A DNA stretch of 64,000 nucleotides from Actinomycetota bacterium. Its GTDB lineage: Bacteria; Actinomycetota; Actinomycetes; S36-B12; UBA5976. The position numbers and the translations under genes are program-made. Below are positions 9,663 through 20,586 of this stretch, in pieces. Numbering within the stretch: the first letter of the stretch is position 1; the number at the start of each line of letters is the position of its first letter. The notes below the pieces were generated by a model, which was given only the letters and a program-made list of their open reading frames with translations, was not told the origin of the DNA and made no database searches. Location of the stretch: the NCBI GenBank assembly GCA_009698575.1, contig WLPX01000001.1, positions 190,924 through 254,923 on the forward strand, read 5' to 3'.

Positions 9663-9962
9663 CTAGTACTTCATCAGACTTGCTTCGTCGATCGAGGCCG
9701 ACCTACGGGTACGGAAAATTGTCACAATAATTGCTAGTCCGACTACTACTTCGGCTGCTGCCACCACCATCACAAAGAATGCCGCTATTAATCCATCAAG
9801 AGTTCCGGTGTTACGGGCTGCTGCCACAAACGCCAAATTTGCAGCATTGAGCATGATCTCGACACTCATGAAAACGATGATTGCGTTACGACGTACTAAA
9901 ACTCCATAAGCGCCAATAGTGAACAGGACGGCCGCAAGGACTAAGTAATTGTTTGGATTCAC
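9663..9962 (-). CDS. nuoK: NADH-quinone oxidoreductase subunit K
   Basis: The 99-residue protein has three membrane helices. Two intramembrane glutamates important for proton transfer in NuoK are visible ([11 protein letters not shown] and [13 protein letters not shown]). It sits at the centre of the membrane arm. Its start overlaps the nuoJ stop by 4 bases, so translation is coupled. Confidence 0.96.
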   Translation of the reverse strand: MNPNNYLVLAAVLFTIGAYGVLVRRNAIIVFMSVEIMLNAANLAFVAAARNTGTLDGLIAAFFVMVVAAAEVVVGLAIIVTIFRTRRSASIDEASLMKY

Positions 9963-10687
9963 TTGCCTGCCTCCTCTATTGCGTTAATTTTTTCTACTTG
10001 ACCTTGGCTGCGGAATGCATTCGGCAGCGAATCTACTGATGTTGTGCCATCTGGCAACAGCGCCGGGGTATCCACTGAGTTATTGCGAGCCATAACACCT
10101 GGCGCCGGCATTGGAGTTACGTGATTACTTAGCGTGCGCTCGCGTTGCAACTGATCCTGGGTTTTCTTTGGAGCCCAGCGTTCATTGTGTGCCAGCACCA
10201 TGGCGCCCATGGCGGCCGTAATCAATAGTGCGGAAGTTGCTTCAAATGCAAATAGATATTGGGTGAATATTAAATGAGCAAGCGCCTGCATGTGGCCACC
10301 GTAGCCAGCATTTGCAATCGCTAACCCGTTGGAAGGCGACGCTTGCGTACTGGCAATCGCTGAAACCAATAGGCCACCAAATGCTAGTGCGAAAAAGCTC
10401 GCCAATAATCTTTGGCCTTTTATCGTTTCAAGAAGTGAGTCTGAAGAATCTACGCCAACGATCATCAATACGAATAAGAACAGCATCATGACTGCTCCGG
10501 TGTAAACGATGATTTGAGTTGTACCCAAAAATGGTGCTTCTAAAGTGAAGTAAAGAATTGCGATGTTAATCATTGCAAACGCAACCCAAAGCGCACTATG
10601 TACTGCCTTGCGAGATACCACCATGCCCAGCGCACCAACAACTGCAAATGTTCCGGACACCCAGAAAACTAGGTTTTCAGCTTTCAA
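9959..10687 (-). CDS. nuoJ: NADH-quinone oxidoreductase subunit J
   Basis: The 242-residue complex I membrane subunit has five hydrophobic segments, including the conserved [21 protein letters not shown] helix. A hydrophilic C-terminal tail of about 80 residues (from NERWAPKK on) extends the protein beyond the minimal family core, as in many actinobacteria. It overlaps nuoI and nuoK by 4 bases each. Confidence 0.95.
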   Translation of the reverse strand: MKAENLVFWVSGTFAVVGALGMVVSRKAVHSALWVAFAMINIAILYFTLEAPFLGTTQIIVYTGAVMMLFLFVLMIVGVDSSDSLLETIKGQRLLASFFALAFGGLLVSAIASTQASPSNGLAIANAGYGGHMQALAHLIFTQYLFAFEATSALLITAAMGAMVLAHNERWAPKKTQDQLQRERTLSNHVTPMPAPGVMARNNSVDTPALLPDGTTSVDSLPNAFRSQGQVEKINAIEEAGK

Positions 10688-11232
10688 TTTTCGTCACCCG
10701 CTTGCGCAGTACTTACTGAAGCTCCGTGAACTTTGCCTTCGTAGTAGTCAATTGCAGTAGTTCCTGGCGCCATGTCATGCGGTGGTAATTCCATTCCAGA
10801 AAGAAGTGGAGCTAGTAAATCTTCCTTGGTGAAAATTAACTTCTCACGGCTGTCATCTGCTAATTCATATTCATTGGTCATTGTCAGCGCACGTGTTGGA
10901 CAAGCTTCGATGCATAGTCCACACAAAATGCAACGTAAGTAGTTGATTTGGTAAGTGCGACCGTAACGCTCGCCTGGTGAAAATCTTTCTTCTTCCGTAT
11001 TGTCGGCACCTTCAACATAAATCGCATCAGCTGGACATGCCCAAGCGCAAAGTTCACAGCCAATACATTTTTCTAAACCATCTGGATGACGATTTAGTTG
11101 ATGACGACCGTGGAACCGAGGCTTTGGTGGATACTTGTCCCGCTCTTCTGGATACTGTTCGGTAGTTACTTTCTTAAACATCGACAAGAAAGTGACACCA
11201 AAACCACGAACGACTTGTGGAACTCGAGACAT
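10684..11232 (-). CDS. nuoI: NADH-quinone oxidoreductase subunit I
   Basis: This 182-residue ferredoxin-like subunit of the peripheral arm has two CxxCxxCxxxCP motifs ([12 protein letters not shown] near residue 57 and [12 protein letters not shown] near residue 100), which hold clusters N6a and N6b and feed electrons to the NuoB cluster. An N-terminal segment anchors it to the membrane arm. It overlaps nuoH by one base and nuoJ by four. Confidence 0.96.
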   Translation of the reverse strand: MSRVPQVVRGFGVTFLSMFKKVTTEQYPEERDKYPPKPRFHGRHQLNRHPDGLEKCIGCELCAWACPADAIYVEGADNTEEERFSPGERYGRTYQINYLRCILCGLCIEACPTRALTMTNEYELADDSREKLIFTKEDLLAPLLSGMELPPHDMAPGTTAIDYYEGKVHGASVSTAQAGDEN

Positions 11233-12569
11233 TATTTGTCCTCCGTAGCTTCGGTGGCTATCGCACTAGATGAGACAGTCGATGTGACAGTTAAGTTTGA
11301 TCGGCGTGAGAGTTGAGCAGCTTGACCTGGCATTGGCGGCACAGGGAAACCACCAGCAAATGGATCAAACTCTTGATCTGCTTCCAGCGCTAATCTTTCG
11401 GACTCGACCTCGTCAGCTTTTTTGCGTCGCAAATCAACTACGTAAGAAATCACCACAATAAGAATTAGCACGGCGCTAGCAGCAAACAATAAATTGCGTG
11501 ATTCCAGGCCGCCAGTTGAACGCAAGTAGCGAGCAATCGACACGATCAAAATCCAAACTATGGAAACTGGAATCAAAACTTTCCAGCCAAACTTCATAAA
11601 TTGGTCATAACGCAAACGCGGTAGCGTTCCACGCAGCCAAATGAAGGCGAATAGGAATGCAAAAACTTTTGCAAAGAACCAAAGCATCGGCCACCAGCCC
11701 ACGTTGGCCTGATCCCACAATGAAATTGGCCATGGTGCCCGCCAGCCGCCAAGGAAAAGTGTGGTTGCTAACGCAGAAACGGTCACCATGTTTACGTATT
11801 CCGCTAAGAAGAAGAGTGCGAACTTGAGTGAGGAATACTCAGTGTGGAATCCACCAACAAGTTCACCTTCGGCCTCAGGTAAATCAAACGGAGCTCGGTT
11901 AGTTTCACCAACCATTGCTGTGGTGTAAATGATGAAGGATGGAAGTAGTAGCACGATGTACCACATAGGTTCTTGCGCGGCCACGATTTGTGAGGTTGAC
12001 ATCGATTGTGCGTAAAGGAATACCGCCACAAACGAAAGTCCCATCGCGATTTCATAACTAATCATTTGCGCGGACGAGCGAAGGCCACCAAGTAACGGGT
12101 AGATAGAACCCGAAGACCAACCGGCTAACACAATTCCATAGATACCAATTGAAGCGATTGCGAGCACATACAAAACGGAAACTGGGAAATCTGTCAGTTG
12201 TAATGGAGTCACATGTCCGAACATCGAAACTTCTGGTCCAAGTGGGATTACTGCAAAAGTTAAGAATGCGGTCGTAGCTGCAATCACCGGTGCGATCACA
12301 TAAACGGCTAAGTGAACACCTTTAGGAATAATTTCTTCTTTGAGCGCTAGCTTCACGCCATCCATCAAAGACTGCAATAACCCAAATGGGCCAACGCGGT
12401 TTGGTCCGATACGCATCTGCATGCGTCCAACTACGCGGCGCTCAGCCCAGATAGTCATCAGCGTCATCACAACCATAATGACAAAGATGCCAAGTACTTT
12501 TACGGCAATAACAATGCCTGGGTCGTTACCGAAAATCCCAAGATCACCCTGTGGTCCCATGTGAAGCAT
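11232..12569 (-). CDS. nuoH: NADH-quinone oxidoreductase subunit H
   Basis: The 445-residue membrane subunit forms part of the quinone-binding chamber of complex [36 protein letters not shown] and [26 protein letters not shown] are textbook NuoH motifs. The C-terminus is extended by a charged tail of about 70 residues, as is common in actinobacteria. It overlaps nuoG and nuoI by one base each. Confidence 0.96.
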   Translation of the reverse strand: MLHMGPQGDLGIFGNDPGIVIAVKVLGIFVIMVVMTLMTIWAERRVVGRMQMRIGPNRVGPFGLLQSLMDGVKLALKEEIIPKGVHLAVYVIAPVIAATTAFLTFAVIPLGPEVSMFGHVTPLQLTDFPVSVLYVLAIASIGIYGIVLAGWSSGSIYPLLGGLRSSAQMISYEIAMGLSFVAVFLYAQSMSTSQIVAAQEPMWYIVLLLPSFIIYTTAMVGETNRAPFDLPEAEGELVGGFHTEYSSLKFALFFLAEYVNMVTVSALATTLFLGGWRAPWPISLWDQANVGWWPMLWFFAKVFAFLFAFIWLRGTLPRLRYDQFMKFGWKVLIPVSIVWILIVSIARYLRSTGGLESRNLLFAASAVLILIVVISYVVDLRRKKADEVESERLALEADQEFDPFAGGFPVPPMPGQAAQLSRRSNLTVTSTVSSSAIATEATEDK

Positions 12570-14785
12570 CAGATTTCTCCTCGCGAAACACTAACGACAC
12601 AGCCAGAAGGCAGATTCAAAGAACAACCTTCGCTATTTGCTGGAACCCAAACCACATCATCTGCCATACCTGCAGTCACAATAAGTGGCGCACTTGCACT
12701 TTCGCCACAACAGCTCACAGTTGCGGTACCACCATCAATCAAGTCAAGTTTTTGCGCGGTAGCAGGACTTACTCGAACTACGGCTACTCGTGCTGTTGCT
12801 GCTAAATATGGTTCGCCACTTTGCAGCGCACCCTTATCTAATAAATGTCGCCACGTTGAAAGAACTGCTTGTCCAGAGCCAACTTCAGATGCATCTGCGG
12901 GACTGGCAGCTAAAGCCGGCTTGGTTGCGCTGGCCCAATAATCAATGATTGAAATGGCCTTGTCGAGCTCGCGTGCTAATTCACCCAAAACATCTGCATC
13001 ACTAAGTGCACCTGGGGTTGGTACCACTGCACTAAAGCTGCGATCGCGGCCTTCCCAGTTTCGGAATGTGCCACTCTTTTCGGTTACAACTGCAACCGGG
13101 AATACCACATCGGCATTTGCTGTGACTTCGGTGTGACGTGTCTCGAGAGACACTACGAATTTTGCAGATTCGACAGCAGCAATTAAGTCGCCGTCAACAT
13201 CTTCTGGCGATACGCCACCAATTAACAAACCTTTGATAGCGCTACCGGCTGCTGCCACAATCTCAGTTGTATTGCGGCCACCGATTGGCAGTAATCCAGC
13301 ATCTAAGGCACCGCGGTCACCAGCTCGACGTGGCACCCAAGCTAGCTTTGCACCAGTTTTTTGTGCTAATTCAGAAACGGCATGTAGCGCACCTGGCGTT
13401 TGTACCGCGCGCTCGCCTACCAAAATAATGCTCTCGCCAGTTAAGTGTTCGGCCGCTTTACTAATTGCCGAAACTTCTTGACGTGGCCCAGCAACTAGCA
13501 GGGTGCCCTTCATCTTGGCTAACCCAGCACTTGTGTACGGACCAACTGAATAAACTTTGGTGCTTCCTTTAAGCGCTGCTTTACGAAGTCGCAGAAAAAT
13601 AATTGGAGATTCATCTTCTGGTTCAAAAGCCACAAGCAAAACGCTCTTTGCAGTTTCTAAGTCACCGTAAGTTACATCTAGTGGCTTGCCTGCAACATGG
13701 TTTGCCAAGAACGCGGTTTCTTCATTACTTACTACGCGAGCTCGGAAATCTACATCCTTAGTTCCCAAAACTTCGCGAGCAAATGCCGAATAGGCCTGCG
13801 CATCTTCAACTGTCACGCGGCCACCAGTTAACACTCCGGTTGCAGCACCAGTTCCAGCTAAACCAGCTGCGGCAATTCTTAGTGCTTCTGGCCAAGATGT
13901 TGGAACCAAATTGCCATCGGTATCGCGCACTAGTGGATGTGTTAGTCGAGCCTCGGATGTATATGGGAAAGCAAAGCGACCTTTATCGCAGTTCCATTCT
14001 TCGTTAACTTCCGGAGCATCCCAAGCAAGTCGACGCATCACAGTGCTTCGGCGAACGTCAGTGCGAAGTGCACAGCCACTGGCACAGTGTTCACATGCCG
14101 TCGGGGTGCTAACTAAATCAAATGGTCGGGACCGGAAACGATACTTTGCACTCGTCAAAGCACCTACCGGGCAAATCTGAATCGTGTTTCCTGAGAAGTA
14201 AGAATCAAATGGCTGATCTTCCGAGGTGCCAACTTGTTGCTTCGCGCCACGTTCAAGTAACTCGATAAATGGATCGCCAGCAATTTCGTCTGCGAATCGG
14301 GTGCAACGCGCACATGAAACACAGCGCTCTCGGTCAAGTAAAACTTGGGCGCTGACATTAATTGGCTTGGGGAAAGTTCGCTTAGTGCCTTGGAAGCGAG
14401 TTTCACCTTGGCCATTCGTCATGGCTTGATTTTGTAGTGGACATTCACCGCCCTTGTCACAGATTGGACAATCAAGTGGGTGATTAATCAATAGAAATTC
14501 CATTACGCCAGCTTGAGCTTTTTCTGCCATCTCGCTGGTGTGCTGAGTCTTGATTATCATGCCATCTGCAACGGTTATCGCACATGATGGTTGTGGTTTA
14601 CCTTGGCCTTCAATTTCTACTAAGCACATTCGGCAAGCAGCAACTGGTGCAAGTAATGGGTGATCGCAAAAACGCGGGATCGCAGTTCCCAACATTTCAG
14701 CCACGCGAATAATTAAAGTTCCTGCTGGAACTTCGACAACTACGCCGTCAACTGTGACTGTGACGGTTTGTGTGGTTACAGTCAT
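12569..14785 (-). CDS. nuoG: NADH-quinone oxidoreductase subunit G
   Basis: The 738-residue iron-sulfur subunit has an N-terminal [2Fe-2S] domain ([21 protein letters not shown]), a His/Cys-ligated cluster region ([17 protein letters not shown]), a further cluster motif ([13 protein letters not shown]), and a molybdopterin-oxidoreductase-like C-terminal part beginning with [15 protein letters not shown]. It carries electrons from the NuoF flavin towards NuoI. The C-terminal domain has no catalytic molybdenum role in complex I. Its start overlaps the nuoF stop by 4 bases. Confidence 0.95.
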   Translation of the reverse strand: MTVTTQTVTVTVDGVVVEVPAGTLIIRVAEMLGTAIPRFCDHPLLAPVAACRMCLVEIEGQGKPQPSCAITVADGMIIKTQHTSEMAEKAQAGVMEFLLINHPLDCPICDKGGECPLQNQAMTNGQGETRFQGTKRTFPKPINVSAQVLLDRERCVSCARCTRFADEIAGDPFIELLERGAKQQVGTSEDQPFDSYFSGNTIQICPVGALTSAKYRFRSRPFDLVSTPTACEHCASGCALRTDVRRSTVMRRLAWDAPEVNEEWNCDKGRFAFPYTSEARLTHPLVRDTDGNLVPTSWPEALRIAAAGLAGTGAATGVLTGGRVTVEDAQAYSAFAREVLGTKDVDFRARVVSNEETAFLANHVAGKPLDVTYGDLETAKSVLLVAFEPEDESPIIFLRLRKAALKGSTKVYSVGPYTSAGLAKMKGTLLVAGPRQEVSAISKAAEHLTGESIILVGERAVQTPGALHAVSELAQKTGAKLAWVPRRAGDRGALDAGLLPIGGRNTTEIVAAAGSAIKGLLIGGVSPEDVDGDLIAAVESAKFVVSLETRHTEVTANADVVFPVAVVTEKSGTFRNWEGRDRSFSAVVPTPGALSDADVLGELARELDKAISIIDYWASATKPALAASPADASEVGSGQAVLSTWRHLLDKGALQSGEPYLAATARVAVVRVSPATAQKLDLIDGGTATVSCCGESASAPLIVTAGMADDVVWVPANSEGCSLNLPSGCVVSVSRGEI

Positions 14786-16083
14786 CGGGTCGCTCCTACA
14801 AATACTGTGGCAGCAACTGGATCGAAGGTTTCACTAGCCGGAGAAATTGTTGCTTGCACAAACTCGTCGCGGAAATGCTTAAGGGCTGCCGGGAATGGTG
14901 TTGCAGCCGCATCACCAAGTGCGCAAAATGAGCGACCAGCAATCTGCTCACAAATATCAATTAGCTTGTCCAGGTCTGCTTCGGTGCCGTGACCAGCTTC
15001 AAATCTATGAAGTACATCGCTAAGCCACCAAGTACCTTCACGACAAGGTGTGCACTTGCCACATGACTCATGCTTGTAAAACGAAATCCAGCCGGTAACA
15101 GCACGAACAACAGATGTAGTTTCATCGAAAATCATTGGGGTGCCAGTTCCTAACATGGATCCAGCAGCAGCAATGTCTTCGTAAGTAAGTGGCGTATCAA
15201 GTAAATCTGGTGTCAACATTGGAACGGAAGATCCACCTGGTAACCAGAACTTAACTTTGTGCCCATTGCGAACGCCACCGGCATGCTCGAGTAATTCGCG
15301 CATAGTTATGCCAAGTGGTGCTTCGTAAATGCCAGGACGATTTACATGCCCAGAAACTGCGAACAATTTAAAGCCTGGGGACTTTTCAGTTCCAAATGAC
15401 TTAAACCAATCGACACCGTTATTAACAATGTATGGAATGTTTGCAATGGTCTCGACATTGTTTACACAAGATGGCGACGCATATAGTCCGGCTACCGCTG
15501 GAAATGGTGGCTTTAGGCGTGGCTGGCCACGACGGCCTTCGAGGGAATCAAGTAGCGCAGTTTCTTCGCCACAAATGTAAGCGCCGGCGCCGGCGTGCAG
15601 AACGACTTCCAGATCAAAACCTGATCCCATGATGTTCTTGCCTAAGTAACCCGCAGCATAAGCTTCGCGAATTGCATTATTAACGCGTCGGAATACGTGT
15701 GGCACTTCGCCGCGCACATAAATAAATGCATGGTTAGCGCGCATTGCATAAGACGCAATGATGATGCCTTCGATTAACGCATGTGGATTAGCAAGCATGA
15801 GAGGGATGTCTTTGCAAGCACCTGGCTCTGACTCATCTGCGTTGATTACTAGGTAGTGCGGCTTTCCATCACCTTGTGGAACGAAACTCCACTTCAAACC
15901 TGTTGGGAACCCTGCGCCGCCACGGCCACGCAAACCCGAATCTTTAACCATTGAAATAATGTCATCGGGTCCAGTAGCAAATGCTTTCTTGAAAGCGGTG
16001 TAGCCACCATGACGCATGTAGCCGCCAATTTTGTATGAATCTGCTTCATCCCAATGCGCAGTCAATACTGGAGTTAAAGTCAT
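14782..16083 (-). CDS. nuoF: NADH-quinone oxidoreductase subunit F
   Basis: This 433-residue flavoprotein is the NADH-oxidising subunit. The glycine-rich NADH site GRGGAGFPTGLKWSF is near residue 53, the FMN-binding region (GAGAYICGEETALLDSLEG) follows, and the N3 cluster is held by ESCGKCTPCREG and a later cysteine in RSFCALGD. The protein faces the cytosol. It overlaps nuoE and nuoG by 4 bases each. Confidence 0.96.
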   Translation of the reverse strand: MTLTPVLTAHWDEADSYKIGGYMRHGGYTAFKKAFATGPDDIISMVKDSGLRGRGGAGFPTGLKWSFVPQGDGKPHYLVINADESEPGACKDIPLMLANPHALIEGIIIASYAMRANHAFIYVRGEVPHVFRRVNNAIREAYAAGYLGKNIMGSGFDLEVVLHAGAGAYICGEETALLDSLEGRRGQPRLKPPFPAVAGLYASPSCVNNVETIANIPYIVNNGVDWFKSFGTEKSPGFKLFAVSGHVNRPGIYEAPLGITMRELLEHAGGVRNGHKVKFWLPGGSSVPMLTPDLLDTPLTYEDIAAAGSMLGTGTPMIFDETTSVVRAVTGWISFYKHESCGKCTPCREGTWWLSDVLHRFEAGHGTEADLDKLIDICEQIAGRSFCALGDAAATPFPAALKHFRDEFVQATISPASETFDPVAATVFVGATR

Positions 16084-16727
16084 TTCTTTACCCCCGGTGC
16101 ACTTTGGCCAAGTTCTTTAGCGCGATTTAGGCCAGCTAACATTTCTGCGTCAGCCTGCCCACCTTCATCAACTAGGCCATCGTCAAAGCCAGCAAGTGTT
16201 AGTTCATTTTCTTTGAAAGTTCTGATTCGCGGTCCACGCGTGCTAATTACTTCTTGGCCACTAGCTAACTTCTCAACAACTTCGATGGCAGATTCAATTG
16301 TCATGTTGTCCAAGAATTCCCAGTTCGCAGTCATCACTGGCGCATGAGTACAAGCTGCCTGGCATTCAATACGTTCTAATGAAATTTTTCCATCGGCCGT
16401 AACTTCATCATGTCCGATACCTAAACGATTACTTAGTTTTTCCCAAATCGCATCGCCACCGAGAATGCCACAACCTGGGTTAATGCAAACACCGATGTGA
16501 TACTCGCCTGCTGGTTTTCTGTGGTACATCGTGTAGAACGTTGCTACGGCAGCAACTTCGGCGGTTGTCAAGGAAAGTTCTTCGGCACACAGCGAAATCC
16601 CGTCGGCACTCACGTAGCCTTCTTCGGATTGAACTAAATGCAACATTGGCAATAGTGCAGAACGAGCCTGCGGATAGCGAGAAATAATTTCCCGTGCCTG
16701 TTCCCGAGTTTGTTGTGACAAAGACAT
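16080..16727 (-). CDS. nuoE: NADH-quinone oxidoreductase subunit E
   Basis: The 215-residue thioredoxin-fold [2Fe-2S] subunit has its cluster ligands in CINPGC and CQAAC. It works beside NuoF at the tip of the peripheral arm. The N-terminal helical region (REIISRYPQARSALLPMLHLVQ) is typical of the family. It abuts nuoD directly and overlaps nuoF. The acidic C-terminal tail of about 40 residues is longer than in enterobacteria. Confidence 0.95.
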   Translation of the reverse strand: MSLSQQTREQAREIISRYPQARSALLPMLHLVQSEEGYVSADGISLCAEELSLTTAEVAAVATFYTMYHRKPAGEYHIGVCINPGCGILGGDAIWEKLSNRLGIGHDEVTADGKISLERIECQAACTHAPVMTANWEFLDNMTIESAIEVVEKLASGQEVISTRGPRIRTFKENELTLAGFDDGLVDEGGQADAEMLAGLNRAKELGQSAPGVKK

Positions 16728-18047
16728 TTAGCGGTCAACGCCTCCCATAACAGGATCGATGGACGCAACTGCTGCAATTACATCTGCGATTTGGCCACCT
16801 TCACACATCGCTGCAACTGCTTGCAGGTTTGTGAACGAAGGATCGCGGTAATGAACTCGATATGGTCGAGTACTGCCGTCCGAAACAATGTGCACACCGA
16901 GTTCTCCACGTGGGGATTCAACTGCGCTGTAAACCTGACCAGCTGGGACTTGGAAACCTTCAGTTACTAACTTGAAGTGATGGATTAGGGCCTCCATGGA
17001 TTCGCCCATGATGTGTCGAATATGATCTAGCGAATTACCTTGACCATCGGAGCCAATCGAAAGCTGAGCTGGCCAAGCAATCTTTTTATCTTCAACCATT
17101 ACTGGACCTGGCTGTAATCGATCTAGACACTGTTCCACGATGTTTAGTGACTGTCCCATTTCCGTTAGGCGAATCAAGAAACGGCCATATGAATCAGCGG
17201 TGGTTTGTGTCATGACATCAAACTCATAGTTTTCGTAGCCACTGTATGGGGCACTCTTGCGAAGATCTTGCGGCAATCCAGTTGCTCGCAAAACTGGACC
17301 AGTTACCCCAAGTGCCATACAGCCAGCTAAATCAAGTTTGCCAATTCCAGATGTGCGTGCCATCCAGATTGAGTTATCAACCAACATGTCCGCAGTGTCT
17401 TTCATTCGACGCGGCAAAGCCATGATGGTGTCGCGAATTTGCTTTTCGGCACCTGCCGGAAGATCTTGGGCCACGCCACCTGGACGAATGTAAGCACTAT
17501 TCATACGCAACCCAGTTACTAATTCAAATAGATCGAGAACTGATTCGCGCTCGCGGAACCCAAAGATCATTGCGGTTAGGGCGCCAAGTTCCATACCGCC
17601 GGTCGCTAGTGCTACCAAGTGGGACGAGACGCGATTGAGTTCCATCATCATTACTCGAATGATTTGTGCACGTTCTGGAATTTGGTCTGTTATTCCAAGA
17701 AGTTTTTCGACACCGAGGCAGTATGCAGTTTCATTGAAAAATGGTGACAAGTAATCCATGCGCGTAACAAAAGTTACGCCTTGGGTCCAAGTACGGTATT
17801 CCAAATTCTTTTCAATTCCGGTATGCAAGTAACCAATGCCGCAACGAGCTTCGGTAACGGTTTCACCTTCGAGTTCCAAAATTAATCGCAGTACGCCATG
17901 CGTTGATGGGTGCTGTGGTCCCATGTTTACGACAACACGTTCGGCCTGGCCTTGTGCAGCACCAAGTACTGAATCCCAGTCTTGGCCCATAACGGTATGC
18001 ACGCGACCTTCGGTAGTTTCATAAGTTGGAGCGTAAGTATCAGACAT
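16728..18047 (-). CDS. nuoD: NADH-quinone oxidoreductase subunit D
   Basis: The 439-residue 49-kDa subunit of complex I lines the quinone pocket together with NuoB. The conserved [22 protein letters not shown] and [14 protein letters not shown] are present, the latter containing the region implicated in quinone binding. It is the only NuoD-type protein in the window, so the orphan NuoB/C/I paralogues at 1472-2687 have no dedicated D partner here. It overlaps nuoC by one base. Confidence 0.97.
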   Translation of the reverse strand: MSDTYAPTYETTEGRVHTVMGQDWDSVLGAAQGQAERVVVNMGPQHPSTHGVLRLILELEGETVTEARCGIGYLHTGIEKNLEYRTWTQGVTFVTRMDYLSPFFNETAYCLGVEKLLGITDQIPERAQIIRVMMMELNRVSSHLVALATGGMELGALTAMIFGFRERESVLDLFELVTGLRMNSAYIRPGGVAQDLPAGAEKQIRDTIMALPRRMKDTADMLVDNSIWMARTSGIGKLDLAGCMALGVTGPVLRATGLPQDLRKSAPYSGYENYEFDVMTQTTADSYGRFLIRLTEMGQSLNIVEQCLDRLQPGPVMVEDKKIAWPAQLSIGSDGQGNSLDHIRHIMGESMEALIHHFKLVTEGFQVPAGQVYSAVESPRGELGVHIVSDGSTRPYRVHYRDPSFTNLQAVAAMCEGGQIADVIAAVASIDPVMGGVDR

Positions 18048-18742
18048 TAGCTGTACGACCTCCGAGTATCTGGTGGCGGAATTGTCGCGCCTTTGTATTC
18101 AACTGGAACGCCACCGAGTGGATAGTCCTTACGTTGTGGGTGTCCCTGCCAATCATCCGGCATCATGATGCGAATCAAATGCGGGTGACCATCAAAAATA
18201 ATTCCGAAGAAGTCATAGGTTTCGCGTTCATGCCAATCGTTAGTTGGATAAATCGACATGATTGATGGCACGTGTGGATTTGAATCTGGAACCGAAACTT
18301 CAACTCGAACTAGTCGGTTATGGGTGATCGATCGGAATTGATATACCGCGTGCATTTCACGGCCATCATGTCCTGGGTAGTGCACGCCACTAACGCCCAA
18401 ACACAACTCGAACCTTAAGCCTGGTTCATCGCGAAGAGTTTTTGCTACTGCAACAAGTTCACTCGGACGCACATGCAAAGTAAGTTCATCTCGATCTACA
18501 ACTACTTTTTCAATTGCCTTATCCCAAGTGGAATCAAAATCCGGAAGTGCAGCCTGCAATTCATCAGCGATGACATCAAAGTAGCTACCAAATGGTCGGG
18601 CCGAAGCAACTGGGACTGGAACTACTGTTACTAATCCACCAAAACCCGAAGTATCTCCAGAGCCTGAAGCTCCAAACATTCCTTGGTTTACAGCAGTTAC
18701 TTCTAAAAGTGGTTGGCCTGCTGGCACGACAACTTCACTCAT
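18047..18742 (-). CDS. nuoC: NADH-quinone oxidoreductase subunit C
   Basis: The 231-residue 30-kDa subunit has the family signature ([23 protein letters not shown], then RKDYPLGG). It connects NuoB and NuoD in the peripheral arm. The first 50 residues are a poorly conserved glycine/valine-rich extension. The start overlaps nuoB by 4 bases. Confidence 0.96.
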   Translation of the reverse strand: MSEVVVPAGQPLLEVTAVNQGMFGASGSGDTSGFGGLVTVVPVPVASARPFGSYFDVIADELQAALPDFDSTWDKAIEKVVVDRDELTLHVRPSELVAVAKTLRDEPGLRFELCLGVSGVHYPGHDGREMHAVYQFRSITHNRLVRVEVSVPDSNPHVPSIMSIYPTNDWHERETYDFFGIIFDGHPHLIRIMMPDDWQGHPQRKDYPLGGVPVEYKGATIPPPDTRRSYS

Positions 18743-19293
18743 CGCAGTAGACCTTTCTGCGCCGTCACAGGTGTGGCCATTAGTGCAGCTTGCTCTAATT
18801 CAACAATTTCGCGTTTGCGATTTGAACCTAATTTTGTATCACCAATTTGTTCGTGCAATTTGAGAAGGGCATCAATTAGCATTTCGGGGCGAGGTGGGCA
18901 GCCTGGCAAATAAATGTCAACAGGTACTACGTGATCGACGCCCTGAACAATTGCATAGTTGTTAAACATGCCGCCGGACGATGCGCAGGCACCCATGGCA
19001 AGTACCCATTTAGGTTCTGGCATTTGATCATAAATTTGGCGAAGTACCGGAGCCATTTTTTGACTAACTCGACCAGCAACGATCATTAAATCTGCTTGGC
19101 GAGGTGAGGCCCGAAAAACTTCCATACCAAATCGAGCTAAGTCATAACGTCCAGCTCCAGAGGCCATCATTTCGATCGCGCAGCATGCAAGTCCAAAGGT
19201 GGCGGGCCACAATGAATTCTTACGTGCGTACCCAGCTAGACCTTCTACCGTAGTGAGTAGAACTCCACTAGGTAATTTTTCTTCTAAGCCCAT
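18739..19293 (-). CDS. nuoB: NADH-quinone oxidoreductase subunit B
   Basis: The 184-residue subunit carries the terminal N2 [4Fe-4S] cluster of complex I. The ligands are the adjacent cysteines of [10 protein letters not shown], then [10 protein letters not shown] and LPGCPPRPE. The signature [25 protein letters not shown] is intact. It follows nuoA after 21 bases. Confidence 0.97.
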   Translation of the reverse strand: MGLEEKLPSGVLLTTVEGLAGYARKNSLWPATFGLACCAIEMMASGAGRYDLARFGMEVFRASPRQADLMIVAGRVSQKMAPVLRQIYDQMPEPKWVLAMGACASSGGMFNNYAIVQGVDHVVPVDIYLPGCPPRPEMLIDALLKLHEQIGDTKLGSNRKREIVELEQAALMATPVTAQKGLLR

Positions 19294-19314
19294 TTCCCGT
19301 CTACCTCAAACTTC

Positions 19315-19683
19315 TTAATCCCACTCAAGTCCGCCGCGACGCCACACGAATGCGTACGCAACTAGAACTGTGAGCACAAAAATAATCATTTCAATTAAGC
19401 CAAAGAGGCCAAGTGCATCAAAGGAAACTGCCCATGGATACAAAAAGACAATTTCAATGTCGAACACAATAAACAACATCGCAGTTATGTAGTACTTGAC
19501 GGGAAAGCGACCGCCGCCAAGTTGAATTTGCGCCGGTTGGATACCGCATTCATAGGCATCAACTTTTGCCCGGTTGTAACGTTTTGGTCCCGTGATGGAC
19601 GAAATGGCAACTGAAAAAGCGGCAAAACCAAAAGCCAATAGACCTAAGAAAAGTATGGGTAGGTAGACGTTGCCCTGTCCCAC
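19315..19683 (-). CDS. nuoA: NADH-quinone oxidoreductase subunit A
   Basis: The 122-residue membrane protein has three helices and the loop YECGIQPAQIQLGGGRFPVKYY, whose cysteine is conserved in NuoA. It is the first gene of the nuo operon. The likely start is GTG at 19683. About 90 bases upstream is a near-perfect Rex operator, so the operon is probably controlled by the NADH/NAD+ ratio through the Rex protein encoded at 39677-40390. Confidence 0.95.
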   Translation of the reverse strand: MGQGNVYLPILFLGLLAFGFAAFSVAISSITGPKRYNRAKVDAYECGIQPAQIQLGGGRFPVKYYITAMLFIVFDIEIVFLYPWAVSFDALGLFGLIEMIIFVLTVLVAYAFVWRRGGLEWD

Positions 19684-19770
19684 TGTGAGGCCACCCTTCG
19701 CTCGTGCTAACTGTTGGCGCTAACCAATCCTAGGTCCGAAAAGACCTTTGAAATTACAGCATTTGTGCGT

Positions 19771-19788
19771 TTGTGAATTATTTCACTA
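19771..19788. promoter_or_regulatory. Rex operator in the nuo promoter region
   Basis: TTGTGAATTATTTCACTA matches the Rex consensus TTGTGAA-N4-TTCACAA except for one base. It lies between menG and nuoA, 88 bases before the nuoA start. A rex gene is present in the same window. A possible minus-strand -10 box (TAGGAT, 19727-19732) lies between the operator and nuoA. Confidence 0.8.
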
Positions 19789-19855
19789 ACGCGTACTTAG
19801 TTTATTTGAACCCGATCTAGATACTTGGCTTTGGGTCTAACTATGAGCGAATTTG

Positions 19856-20545
19856 CTACTTAGTAGCTCGATGAAGTGCCACAATTCCGCCCGTTAAATC
19901 TCGGAATTCACAGGTGTCCCAGCCGGACGCCAAAATATCCGCGCTTAATTCACTCTGATTTGGCCAGGCTCTGATTGACTCTGCGAGGTAAATATAAGCA
20001 TCGGGGTTACTAGACATCTTGCTAGCGACTGCAGGTAATGCCTTCATCAGATATTCCATATAAACCGTCCGAAATGGCGACCATGTCGGATGACTAAATT
20101 CACAGACTACGAGGCGGCCGCCAGGGCGGGTAACTCTAGACATTTCCGAAAGTGCCCGCTTTGGATCTTGGACATTTCTTAGCCCAAACGAAATTGTTAC
20201 TGCATCAAAACTGTTGTCTTTAAATGGCAAATTCATGGCATCGCCTTGCACAAAATTTAAGTGCGGGAATTGGTTGCGCCCAACTTCAATCATGCCGGGA
20301 CTGAAATCGCACGCAGTAGGAATCGCACCTGCTTCATAAAACGGCTGGGTGCTAGTTCCAGTTCCAGCAGCTAAGTCCAAAATTAGCTCGCCAGTCTTTG
20401 GCGCTACCGCAGAAACTACTGCTTTGCGCCAACTCTTTGTTTGACCTAATGAAAGCACGTCGTTTGTGATGTCATATTTCTTTGCCACAGCGTCGAACAT
20501 TGCAGCCACTTCATGAGGCTCTTTGTTCAAGTTAGCGCGGGACAT
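19856..20545 (-). CDS. menG: Demethylmenaquinone methyltransferase (MenG/UbiE)
   Basis: This is a 229-residue SAM-dependent methyltransferase with motif [11 protein letters not shown], the UbiE signatures [22 protein letters not shown] and [23 protein letters not shown], and normal length. It carries out the last step of menaquinone synthesis, methylating demethylmenaquinone. It stands alone on the minus strand, upstream of nuo and 171 bases from nuoA. In several actinobacteria a geranylgeranyl-reductase-like gene (menJ type) lies close to menG; none is seen here. Confidence 0.94.
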   Translation of the reverse strand: MSRANLNKEPHEVAAMFDAVAKKYDITNDVLSLGQTKSWRKAVVSAVAPKTGELILDLAAGTGTSTQPFYEAGAIPTACDFSPGMIEVGRNQFPHLNFVQGDAMNLPFKDNSFDAVTISFGLRNVQDPKRALSEMSRVTRPGGRLVVCEFSHPTWSPFRTVYMEYLMKALPAVASKMSSNPDAYIYLAESIRAWPNQSELSADILASGWDTCEFRDLTGGIVALHRATK

Positions 20546-20586
20546 GTTTCTAGTCTGCCAGTATTTCGGGCAAGCGCATCACGGGG

